64,000 nt of DNA from Agelaius tricolor (Eukaryota; Chordata; Aves; Passeriformes; Icteridae): NCBI GenBank assembly GCA_023055355.1, contig JALJCS010000001.1, forward strand, positions 96,271,381-96,335,380. Direction: 5' to 3'. The position numbers were made by a program, and so were the translations under genes. This document shows positions 1-36,650 of this stretch, in pieces. The number at the start of each line of letters is the position of its first letter. Position 1 is the first letter of the stretch. Under the pieces are notes generated by a model that was not told the origin of the DNA, ran no database searches, and saw only the letters and a program-made list of their open reading frames with translations.

Positions 1-13374
<13,374 letters not shown>

Positions 13375-13595
13375 CATCAACCATGGGTTTGGGCTGGGAG
13401 CTCTTGAGCCGCAGCGAGGGCCTGAAGCGGGTTCGGTCATTGAAGCTCCAGCTCTTCTGCACTTTGGTTGGGCTGCCCTCGGTGGCAATGTCAGCACTTG
13501 GTGACCGGCGATCTCCCACTGAAGATTGCCTGTTTTTTATACTTTGACCTCGTGGGCTGGCCATCCGGACCCGCTCCTTGAAACTTAGCTTTTGA
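13375..13595 (-). CDS. KCNQ5: KCNQ5 exon 10: A-B linker
   Basis: The exon is 221 bp: one base, 73 codons and one base. It begins [20 protein letters not shown], continues through [20 protein letters not shown] and [17 protein letters not shown], and ends [16 protein letters not shown] plus G. The region is rich in serine and basic residues and is expected to be a disordered, phosphorylated linker between helices A and B on the cytoplasmic side. The acceptor is TCTCACAG and the donor is GTAGGA. The split codon G+CT gives alanine with exon 11. Compared with the human protein as I remember it, only a few substitutions appear (ADIATEG for TDITAEG; PMVDA for PVIDA). The methionine inside the exon is not an initiator. 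Confidence 0.97.
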
Positions 13596-16500
13596 CTGTG
13601 AGAGAGAGAAATATATTTTATTTCATAGTTACTTCAATCCTTTTCTTTTTTCTATTGTATGATTATTGAAAAAATTGTGTAAAAAATCTCACTAGTATGA
13701 ATCTGTTTCTTATACACTTTTATTTTCATTGAATATATTTAATTTGTGAATGGAACTGATTTGATGGTTTTTGATAGAAGCATTAGCATTGCCAGTCTAT
13801 CATACAGTACAGAATAACCTTCTAAAGGAAATTAAAAATAACAAATAGAAACAATTTCACCCAATTATTATACATTAATCTCTATGATGATTTTTCTATT
13901 CCTTGAACTTGAAGGTTTGTTTCCATCTTAGCCAGCCAAGTTCAGTGCATTTCTGGCCATATCTTCAGATAAACAAAACCAAACTGTATTTTATTGTTAC
14001 TTCATGCCATGTAGTATTGTCTGGTTTGAGGATTTTGTAAGCAGGCAAAGAATACTGTTAGCGTATACTCATGCTTTTGCAGGACGTGGCACTTCAAACA
14101 TTTCATATGCATGATTAGTGATCACTCATATCCAGAATTCCTTGTTAGAGCACTTACTTGGACAAGACAAAACCAAAATTAATAAAATATCCAAGAAACA
14201 GCATGATGGCTGATTAATGGAAATGTAATGATATGCTGTGTGCTCCCTAAAGTCATTGTTGAAGATTTAGCTGGGAGCTGACCATGTGCAGGTGGTACTG
14301 GACAGGTAACAGAGCCCAGCCAAGCTCATGACTGTGTCTGCTGCATCAATGCTGACCCTGTGGTCTTATGGTTGACCAGTTTTAAGAGTTTTTTTTTTCC
14401 TCCTGCTGTGCTTGTAATCCTCTCCCCCAGCCAGCTAAATGTGGGTTTGTAGATTTTCTATTTCCTGGTGCTTAAATTACCTTTGTCCAAACATATCTGA
14501 TGAACATCCTGTGGTCACTGTGACTATCTACCTATGCTTTTTAATTATTTAACATTTTTGCCTTTCTTTGTCCCTTCCTGTAGCAGAAGACACAAAGAGC
14601 AAACAGAGAAGGAGTCTGATACCAAGGTCTGGAAACCTTGTTTTATGTGCAAGGTAAAATTCAATTGGTTGAGCAAGGGAATGGTCACCTTGATCAGTGG
14701 TCCTGTTTTTTCAAGGGGAGAGATGATGAGTGCAATGCAGTGTCTGTTCATGGTATGGTGTTACTGGGCCTTGCAGTCCTACTGCCCAGGTGTAGGCTTT
14801 GCAGGGGGTCTTTTAAAACACCTTTATCAATGACTGTCTACCTGAAAATTATGGGGGTGCTTGAGGCTAAGACACTTTCTAGTACTCTCAAGGTCTTTGC
14901 ATTTAATTTCAGCATGCCCATAAGATGTTTTGAACAGGAACACATCCTGAGATAATTAACTAATGCTAATATGGACTATGTGGTTCTTAGATGTTTAACC
15001 TACTGCATTCTGAAAATACAGTGTTAACATGTAATTATATGAAATGGGAAGAAGTAATGAACCTATGTGGCCATGAAATGTTGAGATAAACATATCTTTG
15101 TCCATGCATAGCAAAGCATAGCATTTCAGTCTGAGTACAAACATTCTTGAGAGCAGAAAGGATGCAGTTTGTTGCAGGCAAAACACATGCTGGGATGCTT
15201 ATAATGTGATAATTTTCAAGAATACTAAAAAATGAGCACATCAATAGGAAGATTATTAGATAAATATATTTCTATATGGCATGTTTGATTACTTGAAAGA
15301 ATAATACCTTTACTATAATTTCTCAATGTAATCCCCTTCTTTTCTTGCCCAAATAAGCAATTGTTGAAATAAATACATCACAGGGACGAAAATGTTATCT
15401 ATTTCCATTGTAAATTGCTACCCAATGCTGTGGCATAAGGAATACAAAAGATCCACAGAACCTAATATTTGAAAGAAAAGTGTTCCAGAATTTAGCTTTG
15501 AATACAAATTACATTTCAAGACTGAATTATATTTCAGCTCAGGAATCTTTTGCATTTCCCAGCAATGAAAATATGTATGAAAACTGTACAATATTTATTA
15601 ACAACATTATTGCATTGTCATATTATACAGAATGAGGAAGAGAATCAAAACTGACTTCTTCTTATAGATATTATTCCTACAAGTGTTCCCCTTTTTTTTA
15701 ACTCCCCTTATGGCTCAAATTGTACTTGCTATTGAAAAATGAAGTCAGCTGATGCTTTTTTTCCCCCAAACATTAGAGTTAAAAAGTTTCTGGACAGCTC
15801 TCTTCCTGCTGCACTAATAAAAATGACAGGCAAATGGGTAAAATAGTCATAAAACCTATCTATATAGGTAATATTTTTAAATAATCATAACAACTCCAAA
15901 ATAAAAATGAAAATTTAAAACCAACGTCAAAACAGCACATGTATTGTTCTGTCAATTAATTTGTACTAATGAAAGCAGTGGTTGCCTTTAAATGATTGTT
16001 AGACATGATTATTTCATTTATAAAAGCTGAATGGTACACAATGACTACTTAACCTGAGTATCTTTAGTTCTCCAATCAAAGCAGCAAGGCAATGGTGAAA
16101 GGAACAGTAGGCATTTTATCTCTACTACAGACATTTTTCAAAAGTGCAATGCTGAGAATTAAAATATTAATGTAAACTGCAGTGCTTTTACTTAAAAACT
16201 CAAATCAAGTCTGCTTTGTAGCAATGACAATGTACTGGCATGCCAAGGGTCCATGCAGAGAGTATTGCATTGTGAAGAGAAACACAGGCCCTGAAGGAAG
16301 GGGGGTTTGAAAACTCTCTTCTGCATCTTGAGATGCGTACCCAAAGAGACTAGTTAGAGCAGTTCTTTGCTTCTTGGATCCTTGTTCCTATTTTGAGACT
16401 GGTGGGAAATGTTCCTGAAGTCACCGGGTCCTTCTCAGCACAGGCATAAATTGTGTGACTGACAGTGGAGAAGAAAGGTTGGGAGAAGAAAGCTTGTGCT

Positions 16501-19500
16501 TGGGAACACACTGTCTTGGGGCTCTTGTATGTATGAGAAATAACAGACCATGAAGGAGTAATTGAATCAGAGCACTTTGAGCATTCCCTGACCAGGCTTT
16601 TCTCCAGAGCAAAAGTCCTTTTCCTTATGATAAAGCCTAGCTCCTGGCTCTGGATTCTTTGTTGCAACAGCAGTAGAGATGGTGTTAAAATTGCAGAGTG
16701 AAGATAACACACCATTCAAGCATCTTTGGACATTCTGTATTTGAATCAATAGCCAGTGACTCCTTTAGGGCCCTTTATTCTGATTTAATGCTGGTTGTAT
16801 CAGTACTGGCTTGTGCGTGCTAAAAATCCTTCAAATCTTTCAGGTCCTGGCCTATTATATTTTTATCTTTCACCTTTTCTCCTCTCTTTTTACATGGTAT
16901 CCAAAGGAAATCCCTTGAATCAATGTAAACCTGTTAATTACCATTGGATATTCACCCATCCCCATAAGTATTCACAAACTTCGTGTGTTTGTCCAAAAGG
17001 CAAAAACCATGAGAAAGAAACAGGAAAATAAAATAGCACAAGTTCCTAAATCAAAACTAAATTACAATGATCTGAGAGATCCACAGCTGTCTCCTGTTAT
17101 CTCTGCATTCCTTTAGATGTGTGTCTGTCCATCATTTCTTGTACTTTGTATGACTTATAATTTAGCTCAATTGGTTGACATACATTTTTCTTCCATGACA
17201 GACTTTCCTGGCAATGGTAATTCCTTTGGACCTCTCACTCCTCTATTCTTGCAGGCTGAAAGTTGTGGAATGTATTCTTATCGATAACACTCGAAGCTTT
17301 GAAGCATCTTTTAGTGGAGAGTAATTACAACTGGCAGCTATAGAAAAGGAAGCAAATGACTTTTCTGTATTTCTCTGCCTTCTGAAAGGTCAGTTGTAGG
17401 ATCTTATGACTTATTCCTCCCATTTAATGCCCAAGGCCCTCACTTCCCTAGGATAGCAAATGACTTTCTAATTTTTATTTCTTCGTTTTCAAATTCTGCC
17501 TTTGCCACCTTTGATCTATGAAGGAATGGGTGTGTAGGGACACTAGAGGTCACTGTAGCTTCACTCAGAAGGAACGATCACTTTCTCCCGGTCCAAATGA
17601 CTACTCTGGAGAAGTAGTCTCCAGAGATACTTCTCTCTGGAGAAATAGTCTCCAGAGTAGTCATTGGTTTTAACTGACAAATGCACGCAAACCTTTGCTT
17701 GCTCTGTCTTCCACGGACCATCTCCCTGTACTTTATTAACTGAGCATCTCTTTCCTTCCCAGTCCCACTCCCCCATTTGCCTGCCACCTTCCTAGATTTC
17801 TGGTCAAGTTAAAACTTCTGCTCTGCCTCAGTCTCAGACCTGCAGCACTACTGCTTGCTACTAGCTATAATTTCACCTTGTTTTTCAGCTTTTCTTACTG
17901 AGCCAATTGGTGGAACCAAGAATAGGAAGAAATTGAAATGAATCAGAAATAACTGGAGGGCCTGAGGGTGAGGAAGAAGGATTTGAGTCTTGAGACAGAA
18001 GCTAAAACTGCCAAAAATTATCACTTATGGCAAACAACAGCAAGCAGATGCACATGCCAATTTTCAGTAGCTAGCTACCTATAAACACAGGTGTTGGCTC
18101 TTTCTGAGCCTACAAATACTTTTACTGAAGTTTAGCTAAGTTGAGCAAATGCAAATGCAATGGATAATACTGTGAGACCTAAAGTTCAAAGACTTTACCA
18201 CCAGTCTCATGCTAGGACCACAAACTCAAGAAATTTATTGTTGTATCTCATACCTTCAATAAGTAATAGCAAGAATTTTAGCCCACAATATATTATATTT
18301 CAATTGTCAATCAGAAAAAGTAAATATTCAGGGTTCTTGTGCATTTTTTCCTTTTCAAAGCAATTTCTAAATGAAGAGAAACTATTTTGATCCTAATTTT
18401 CTGTAATCAGTTTGTACTTCCACTGTCTTTTACATTACTTTTAATAAGTAAGAAAAAATGCAATCAGCTTGAAATATGAATCATAGGCTTCTTCTTGTAA
18501 GATTAATCTGTCTAGGAATTACCATTTTTGGTAAGAGACACAATTTCTAGAGAATTCAGCTGAAGCAGATGCTTGATTTCACATGCACTCCTCTATCTTC
18601 CAGTAAAGGATGCAGGCACATCATCCACAAGCTGTGTCCAAGGGGATTCTTCTCAAGAACAATTGCACATTTTGGCTGTTGTAATTGCCTAGCATGCTAT
18701 AGCTTGATATTCTCCACTAATAATTAGATGGAGAAAACTGTCATGGTCATAAAAATCCTCTTGGACTTGGGGAAATGGCTTTACCCAAATATTCAAACCC
18801 AGTTTTAGATCTCCACAGGGTAATGTATTCCAAAAGTTGAAGTCTCAAGCAGAGAAGGGAAATGGGGCTTTGTAAAACTGCGATGTGCTGCCACTGCAAT
18901 TGTCTGGCTGGATGAGTTTGAAACAACTGGTGTTGCTGCCATTGTGTTCATGGCATTGCAGGCAACAAGCAAAAAGGGACTTACAAGCACTTAAAATAAA
19001 TAGGAAACATTTGGAGAAGTAAGGAACTTGAAAGCACTGAGGAGGGGAAGTGAATGGATCATGCACCTGATGTTAGTTGGCATTCTCAAACATCATGTGA
19101 ATAGGCAGGATGCTGAATACCTATGTTTCCGAGGGGTGTACATCCTGAAGAGCTTCTGTTTATTACTACAAAGCTTACTAGGAGTGAGGGGAGATAGAGG
19201 ACTCTGTTACTAAGCATTCCAGTGCTGGGTGAGGGGTTAGGTTTTCCACCTCAAGTTAGATTATGCATCATTGGCAATTTTTTTTTTATATGGTGCATGC
19301 AGAGTTTTTTACATTAAATCTACTTTTAGAAACAGATATTGTATAGGAGGTGAAAGAATTCCATAACATAATTTACTTGTTTCCCTCAGAACAGGGCTGA
19401 GTTTTCCCCTGAAGGTCTTATACTGGCAAAACTGCTTCTTATTGCACCAGAGAGAATTGTCTGAATAGGGAATGCATATTCAGCCTCAGGAGTTACAAGA

Positions 19501-22094
19501 CTAGATGGGTGACATTCATCCTTTGCAGACACCCAGTGCATGTCCTACACACAGTTTAAGACTGATTATGCTCTCTGTATGTGACAAGATTCATCAGTCT
19601 TGATCTAGTTTCCTGCACAGGAGCTATTTCAGCCATGTTGTATAACTGAACAGAGATAAATGTTTGTTTTCAGTGTGTGCATTTGCAGATACTAAGAATT
19701 TAAGATATAGTCTTTTAAAATAACTTGCACAACACTGGAACTGATTTATAGAAATATCTCATTTATAGCCTGGATACACCAGAGAGGTTGTCTACCAATA
19801 CTTTGATAAATGATTCATTAGAATATTTGTGTGTAAAAATTTGGGAAATACAACATATTAAAATCAATCTGAAGCTGCAGCCTCATAAACACAACTCTCT
19901 CAACTCAAACACATAGCAGCATTTCATCACCTAATGAAAGACTGCAGGTTTATACATGACAAAACACAAGAATTAATTTCTGTAAATATAAGTCAATTTG
20001 GTAGGAAAGAAGATAATGAACTTTTCCCGAATATAAGATTTTCTTCACTGTTCTTAGAAGGGAATATAGAGCAAAGAGCATGTTCAGAATTCAATCCAAT
20101 GTACTGCTTGTGCAAACACTTCTTCATTTAAGAGTGAAACAAGAAGAATTGTACTTTGTTTGCATAGCATCCCATGCAAGTCACTTAGCATTGCAGTAAG
20201 AAACAAATAGTCAAGGACAGGTATCTCAAAGTACATTGCAGCAGTTTGCATTTACATCTTTGCCACAAAAGACCACATACACCACTTGTATTTTCAGTGA
20301 TACATACAGTGATATATCAGCAAAAGAGCAATAAACAGCCAATGAAAAAACACATCTTTTTTAAAAGGCACTGAGTGGTCTGTAGGGCTCTTACAGTAGA
20401 ACATGATCTTAGAAGTAACTAGTTCATTTTTACATAAACACTAATTTGCAGCAGTGCATGTATTAATTAAGTGTTTCTGAAGGAGTAAACATCTTCCATT
20501 CAGTAAAAATAAAGTGAATAAATCTGGATAAATTGTTGACTTATTTTAAAGCCACAGTTGTTATCATCAATAGGGAGAGCATAGCATGGTTTGACAGCTG
20601 GGTGTTTGGGTTTTTTTCATCTAGTTTCCAGTTATTGTAAGTAAATTTGTCTCTTTTAGTGTTTGCTGGTACAACTGGGAATAACCTCTCCCCTCTGCAC
20701 AAATCCCAGTTTTAGAGGGATGTACTCATTTACTGGCAACTTCTGTCTCACCTTTAAAAAAGTCAATTTTATATGCTGCTGTCAAAAGACTAGGAAATAC
20801 AGCTGGTGAGTGCAAGAAGTTTGGATCAGACTGTAATAATTTAATGAGATCAATGTGTTGCTAGCAGGCCTGTGGAGGTAATGTATACAAAAAGTCCCAG
20901 AACTGACAGAGCAAATCCTGTCCCCTTGAGCTACAGTGACACTAACAGCAGTTACATGTGCTTGGAGGAAAAGGTCGGAGTCAGGTGCCAGAGGAGCAGT
21001 CTGGGAAGTGGAATGGGACGTGGGTAATTGATGTGAAGACAGAATAACCCAGAAGCACTTGTGAAGCACAGTACAACTTGGGGCTGGATGTATTTCAGGG
21101 GCTGATATGTCATCAACACTTTCTTGGCTTTTCAGTGTTTTCTGCTGGGAGGTAAATTCTGCTATTCTCTGAGCGTGCTGATACCACAGTGCCAGCTGCC
21201 AAATGCCTGCTGATTCCCATCCCTAACGAGTTTCTGAGATAGAGTCATTTTTAGCCACTGAAGCCTTTCCTGTCCCTAAGGATTTGGGCTATCAGTGCAG
21301 CAAAGACCAGCATTTTCTCCCACTGCCTTAGGACATGCCTCTCCAGAGCTTTATTTGCCCAGTGAGGATGGCCCTGCCACGGCTTGCTGCTGCCAGCTGT
21401 GGGCAGTCAGAGCTCAGTGGGGATCTAGGCTGGGTGGGAGCCCATCTGGGCTCCTGGCTGACAGCAGTGGGGCTTTGAACTGAGCCATGGGGGACTGCAA
21501 GCCATGCAGACAGGAGGAGGTGAGACACTGCAGTGCTGCTTTCCCCCAGCCTCCTATGTCCCAAAATGCTCCTTAGGAGGGGATGACAGAAAAGTTAGAA
21601 AATGTGGAGACATGGCACTGAGGAAGCCTTGAGAATGCTCCTGCAGAGCAAAGGTGACATCCAACCAGACCCATCAAAGGGTTCTCCCTGCAATGGAGGG
21701 TTGGTGGGCTTCTTCACATTGCCAAATTAAACTATATGTCTGTAATTTCCTCTGCAAATTCTGCATTGATTTTACAGCAGAAGCTGGGGACATGTCCTTG
21801 CCCAGGAGCTGGGTCTGGGAAGGCTGGTCCACTGGCTGCTCTGTCATTGTCCAAACTGAGCTTTTCTCAAAGCTACAGCATGTTAGATGTGTAAAAAATT
21901 GCTTATTTTTTCCATAGAAAAACTGGCACAAAGAAGCAAATTTCAGCAGCATATGAGTTTAAAAAGATCCAATTTGTGACTATTATCCATCAATGGCTGC
22001 AGTTCATTGAACCTACTGTACAGAACCCAAGACATCTAAAAGCCATTAGGAAACAGCAATTTCATAGATAAAAGAAATAAAAGAAACTACAAAC
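13596..22094 (-). other. KCNQ5: KCNQ5 intron between exons 9 and 10 (8.5 kb)
   Basis: AT-rich intron holding the nested palindrome at 17596-17665 and a GC-richer stretch at about 21290-21560. Some mammalian KCNQ5 transcripts carry an additional exon of about 57 bases in this interval; I looked for an equivalent by eye and did not find one. Confidence 0.75.
17596..17665. repeat. Nested imperfect palindrome, 70 bases
   Basis: The outer arms are complementary over 18 bases: 17596-17613 (AATGACTACTCTGGAGA core) and 17648-17665. Inside, after a mismatched five-base bulge on each side, a second perfect 10-bp stem (TCTCCAGAGA / TCTCTGGAGA) closes on a six-base loop TACTTC. The unit CTCTGGAGA or its complement appears four times in 60 bases. 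It could form a cruciform in DNA or a long hairpin in the KCNQ5 pre-mRNA. I do not recognise a repeat family. Confidence 0.9.
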
Positions 22095-22121
22095 CTGCTA
22101 GAAGATTCCCCTTGTTCTTTT
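22095..22121 (-). CDS. KCNQ5: KCNQ5 exon 9: 27-bp optional microexon
   Basis: The microexon was found by joining phases: it supplies one base, eight codons and two bases. Spliced between exons 8 and 10 it reads SPT-KKEQGESSSS-QKL, adding nine residues in the disordered linker between calmodulin helices A and B. It corresponds to the optional KKEQGEASSS segment that distinguishes KCNQ5 splice forms in mammals (from memory). The acceptor CTGAAG has a good pyrimidine tract upstream; the donor GTTTGT is weak, which fits regulated inclusion. T-rich tracts follow within 30 bases on the minus strand, a context where TIA-type factors often help weak donors (inference). Skipping keeps the frame. Confidence 0.92.
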
Positions 22122-23748
<1,627 letters not shown>

Positions 23749-26700
23749 CTACGTGCAGGATATACGGTAAAAAAAGAAAAAACAAGGCAAGAGGGAATAG
23801 GGGATGAAACAAAAAATTGAAAAGCAGATTAGTAACCGATACAAGTTGTATCTTTCTCTTATCATTCATAGCACTGATACATGCCTGAGGGGAGGAAGAA
23901 TACTTTCATAATATCGCCAGGTGGCTGCCATGTTTGTTCGGCTGGCGTCGGTAGAATAAAACCGCCAGGAAGCCTGGTATGGGGAAACAATAGAAAAGCA
24001 CAAAGGAACCAAGAAAATGAAGTGACAATGCCACCACACTGACCACAGAGTGAGGGGATTTTGCTCAGACCAGAATGTGCTTGGTTAGGCTGATTCAGGA
24101 AATACCAGTACAAACCTACCAAATCTTTTGTGAATCCTAGTACACCTCATGCAGTAAGATAAGACTTACTGGCTCTGTGAAAGCACCAGAAGATATTCAG
24201 CACATAAAGGTGCTCAGAAAAGCATTGCAGTGATTTATTTATGACAAGTCCATAGGGGACACCCACACAAACTTGTAATCTGACGTAAAGAAAGTGTCAT
24301 AATACATTCTGCAAATCATAACGAAAACCAGACAAAAAGCACTTAGAAGAAAAGAGAAGCATTCTCTATGGTTGGAAACACTGAAATTATTCATTTTGTG
24401 TTTTTAAACATTTAGCAAAAGTGAGTAACCAAAGCATAGCATTGAAAATGTGTCCATTGTTTAGATTTATAATGCATGTAGATAGTAAGATGAGCCTCGG
24501 TTCTACAAGCTGGGACATGTTCCCTGATGTCAGCATAACTATATTAATTTGTACTAGCTGAGCATCTGTGCTTCCTGTGTATTGTCAACCATTAAATGTC
24601 ATCTAGGTATTCTTGTATGGAATCTAATACCCTGTGTTTTCCTACTGTGTGTCTCCCAGAAACACATCCAGTCTTCATTAACAGATGGAGAACCTGTTAC
24701 TCACTTCAAAAATTGCTTCATTGGTTGATCATTCTTGTTGTCAAAAATTTCTGCATTATTTTTAATTTGAAACTCTTTGGTTTTGGCTTATAGCCAGAGT
24801 TACTTGTTATGTTTCTGTCTACTAAATTAAATGGTCCAGTAGGTTTTAAGACTTCCTCTCTGAGCTTCTGTGTTCAAATAATTCTCACACTAAATGTTTC
24901 TTATGGGCTAAAGAAATTGAGAAAAGTATATCCAGACCAAATATTTCACTTTTCTACAGCTATCTACAGGTCAAGGCTCTATCAAAGTGTCTATCTGTGG
25001 CAATAGATGAGTTAGCACAGTGTAACTGGTTAGAAAATAGACATTATCCTGATAAGCTAGAGACAATTAAAAAAACACCTGGGCACTGTTACAGGACCCA
25101 ATGATATGCTATTCAGATGCATTCTGCATTTATGAACATGAAATTTTCTCCAGTCCTTGACCCATTTTTCCAATGTTTTATTTGCTTTCTCCAATATTTC
25201 AGTCTCACTTACAAACTGTAGATGCTGAGTTGATATGTAGCATATTAGTATGAGCATCATCATACACAGTGGTAGGATCAGTCTTCTCCTCATTTTGTTA
25301 CTGGTTCTGTATCTAAGGACTTTAATAAAACCAGGTGTAGTAACATACTGGGAACTTGTATGAAGCTCTTGACCCTTCTTTCCCAGTCTTTCTCCTCTGT
25401 ATTTCTCATGCTTGTTCAAATCCTTTCCTGATTCACTAATGCTGGGATAGAGACATCTTATAATTATCTGGATTCAGTTTCCAGATCAAGTTTTGTATTT
25501 TTGTATTAAAACATTTGGCAGTGATCCTTTCACGCTAAAAGTCACGCAGATCATCCTTGGTTTTATTCCTGTGTGCATGTTCTCATATTTCCTATGCTGC
25601 CAGGCCTTGTGCCTTCAGGAAATATCTCTACCAGCAATTTTATATTAATTTCTGGATCACTGAAAGTGTTGAACCTGTAAATGCTGAACAGCCTTCATCG
25701 TGGGATCCCACAACAAATGTCTTCCTTTCACAGTGATTTTACTTGCTGAGAATCAATCTCCAAAATCAGGCAGCTAGCTACTCTTAATCTACTTAGCATG
25801 CTGTATTACTAATATTTTGGTTGAACTGTCATAAAATAATAATAAGAGCTATATCTAAAACCTAAATCTATTATGTGTTTCCTCTGGCAACCAAACTTGG
25901 AAGAAGTATATCAGAATATATGTGTTAGAAAATATGCCAGACAGTCATTCTAAACTAGACTCAAAAGAAGTGGAATTATTTCTGTCAATTATTCTAAAAA
26001 AATTTAACTTTTAAATATTTAGAATTTAATAATAATTGAACAGTAATAATGGAAAATATTTATTAACTTTAAGAATGCTTCAAAGACAGTCTGACATCTA
26101 TCAGTACTTAGCACGGAACTCTAGCATATTCATACTCAGCTTCTTTATTTGGATTTACTATTTCAAAAATAAAATCCAGCATACATGGGACACATAGAAT
26201 ATTTGGCATCCCAGGAAAATAAACTAGGACTCTAGGAGATTATTTCCCCCCTTTTTTTTCAGTGCATCAAGTAGAGTAAAGCTTGGTGCAAAATGATTCT
26301 TTGGAGTATTTTCTCAGTTTTAACTAGGACTGAAAGTTAAGGAAAAAGCCAATGCAAAACATACCATGCCACTTTTTGTTGATTTGCACCATCACATCAG
26401 AACAATTTCAGACAATTTCAGACATTTTAAAATTGTTTGTGCCTACATTTCTAGCTTTTGAATTGACTCATAGTGAAACCAATTCTCTGGGCAGGACACG
26501 TTTCATCTTCACCAAGTACATCACTCACTGAAATACTCTAAACTCTGCAGTAGATGAAAAGTAGCTTAATATAGGCAAGAGCACTGTGCTGTCAGTTGGG
26601 TTATCTAGGGATCAATTCTCTCTTTCCAAACAGCTTTCTGACTGCAGGCATGCATTTGGCATCCTTTCCTCTGTCTCATTAACATGGATAGAGGAACAAA

Positions 26701-26954
26701 AAATACACACAGAAATGCTGTGTGTCTTGTTATAGTTTGTCTTGATGATCCTAAAGGTCTTTTCCAACCTAAATGAAATTGTGATTCTGTACAGAATTAT
26801 GGCAACACATAGCAGTCACTGAACACAGTTATTTCATGAAACTAACCAATCTGTTAAATATTATTTCCACAAAACTTTCCAAATGGAAATAAGACTTGTT
26901 CTAATATGTACTTTAAATCACCTGTGGTTATCTTTTTGGTGATTTCATATTTAC
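23749..26954 (-). other. KCNQ5: KCNQ5 intron between exons 7 and 8 (3.2 kb)
   Basis: AT-rich intron. It has a small cluster of CpG dinucleotides at about 23914-23975, unusual for the surrounding composition, and a CR1 tail at about 26735-26800. A 120-codon open frame on the minus strand at 25057-25419 shows no recognisable domain. Confidence 0.75.
26735..26800 (+). mobile_element. CR1 LINE 3' tail fragment
   Basis: The stretch GATGATCCTAAAGGTCTTTT followed by CCAACCTAAATGAAATTGTG and ATTCTGT resembles the extreme 3' end of avian CR1 elements, which read roughly 'gatcttaaaggtcttttccaacctaaatgattctatg'. It is short, diverged and truncated at the 5' side, as most CR1 copies are. It lies in plus orientation, antisense to KCNQ5. 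The left boundary is uncertain. Confidence 0.65.
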
Positions 26955-27050
26955 CTGAATTAGACTTGCAGCTGGATTCCTTCTTTTCTCAAAGTGTTTC
27001 TGACGATGCTGTTCCTGCACTTTCAGTGCAAATCCTGAGCCAAGGATGCC
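26955..27050 (-). CDS. KCNQ5: KCNQ5 exon 7: distal S6, gate and helix A
   Basis: The exon has 32 codons (96 bp), phase 0 at both ends, beginning [20 protein letters not shown] and ending [12 protein letters not shown]. It contains the bottom of S6 (activation gate), the basic [15 protein letters not shown] stretch that contacts PIP2 and calmodulin in this family, and the start of calmodulin-binding helix A. LIQ at its end is the first part of the IQ motif; the remainder is in exon 8. The acceptor is TTGCAG and the donor is GTAAAT, a moderate site. The residue before LIQ is serine; I remember asparagine in human KCNQ5 and other residues (G, E, N) in paralogues, so this position tolerates change. 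Confidence 0.97.

Positions 27051-36650
<9,600 letters not shown>

Noticed and set aside
13596..22094. Possible extra alternative exon of about 57 bases known from some mammalian KCNQ5 transcripts
   Set aside because: I could not find a matching minus-strand segment by eye. A translated search of this intron would decide.
25057..25419. Open frame of 120 codons on the minus strand with one hydrophobic segment
   Set aside because: Intronic, with no family motif, no splice context joining it to KCNQ5 and ordinary AT-rich composition. A protein search with no hit would confirm the rejection.
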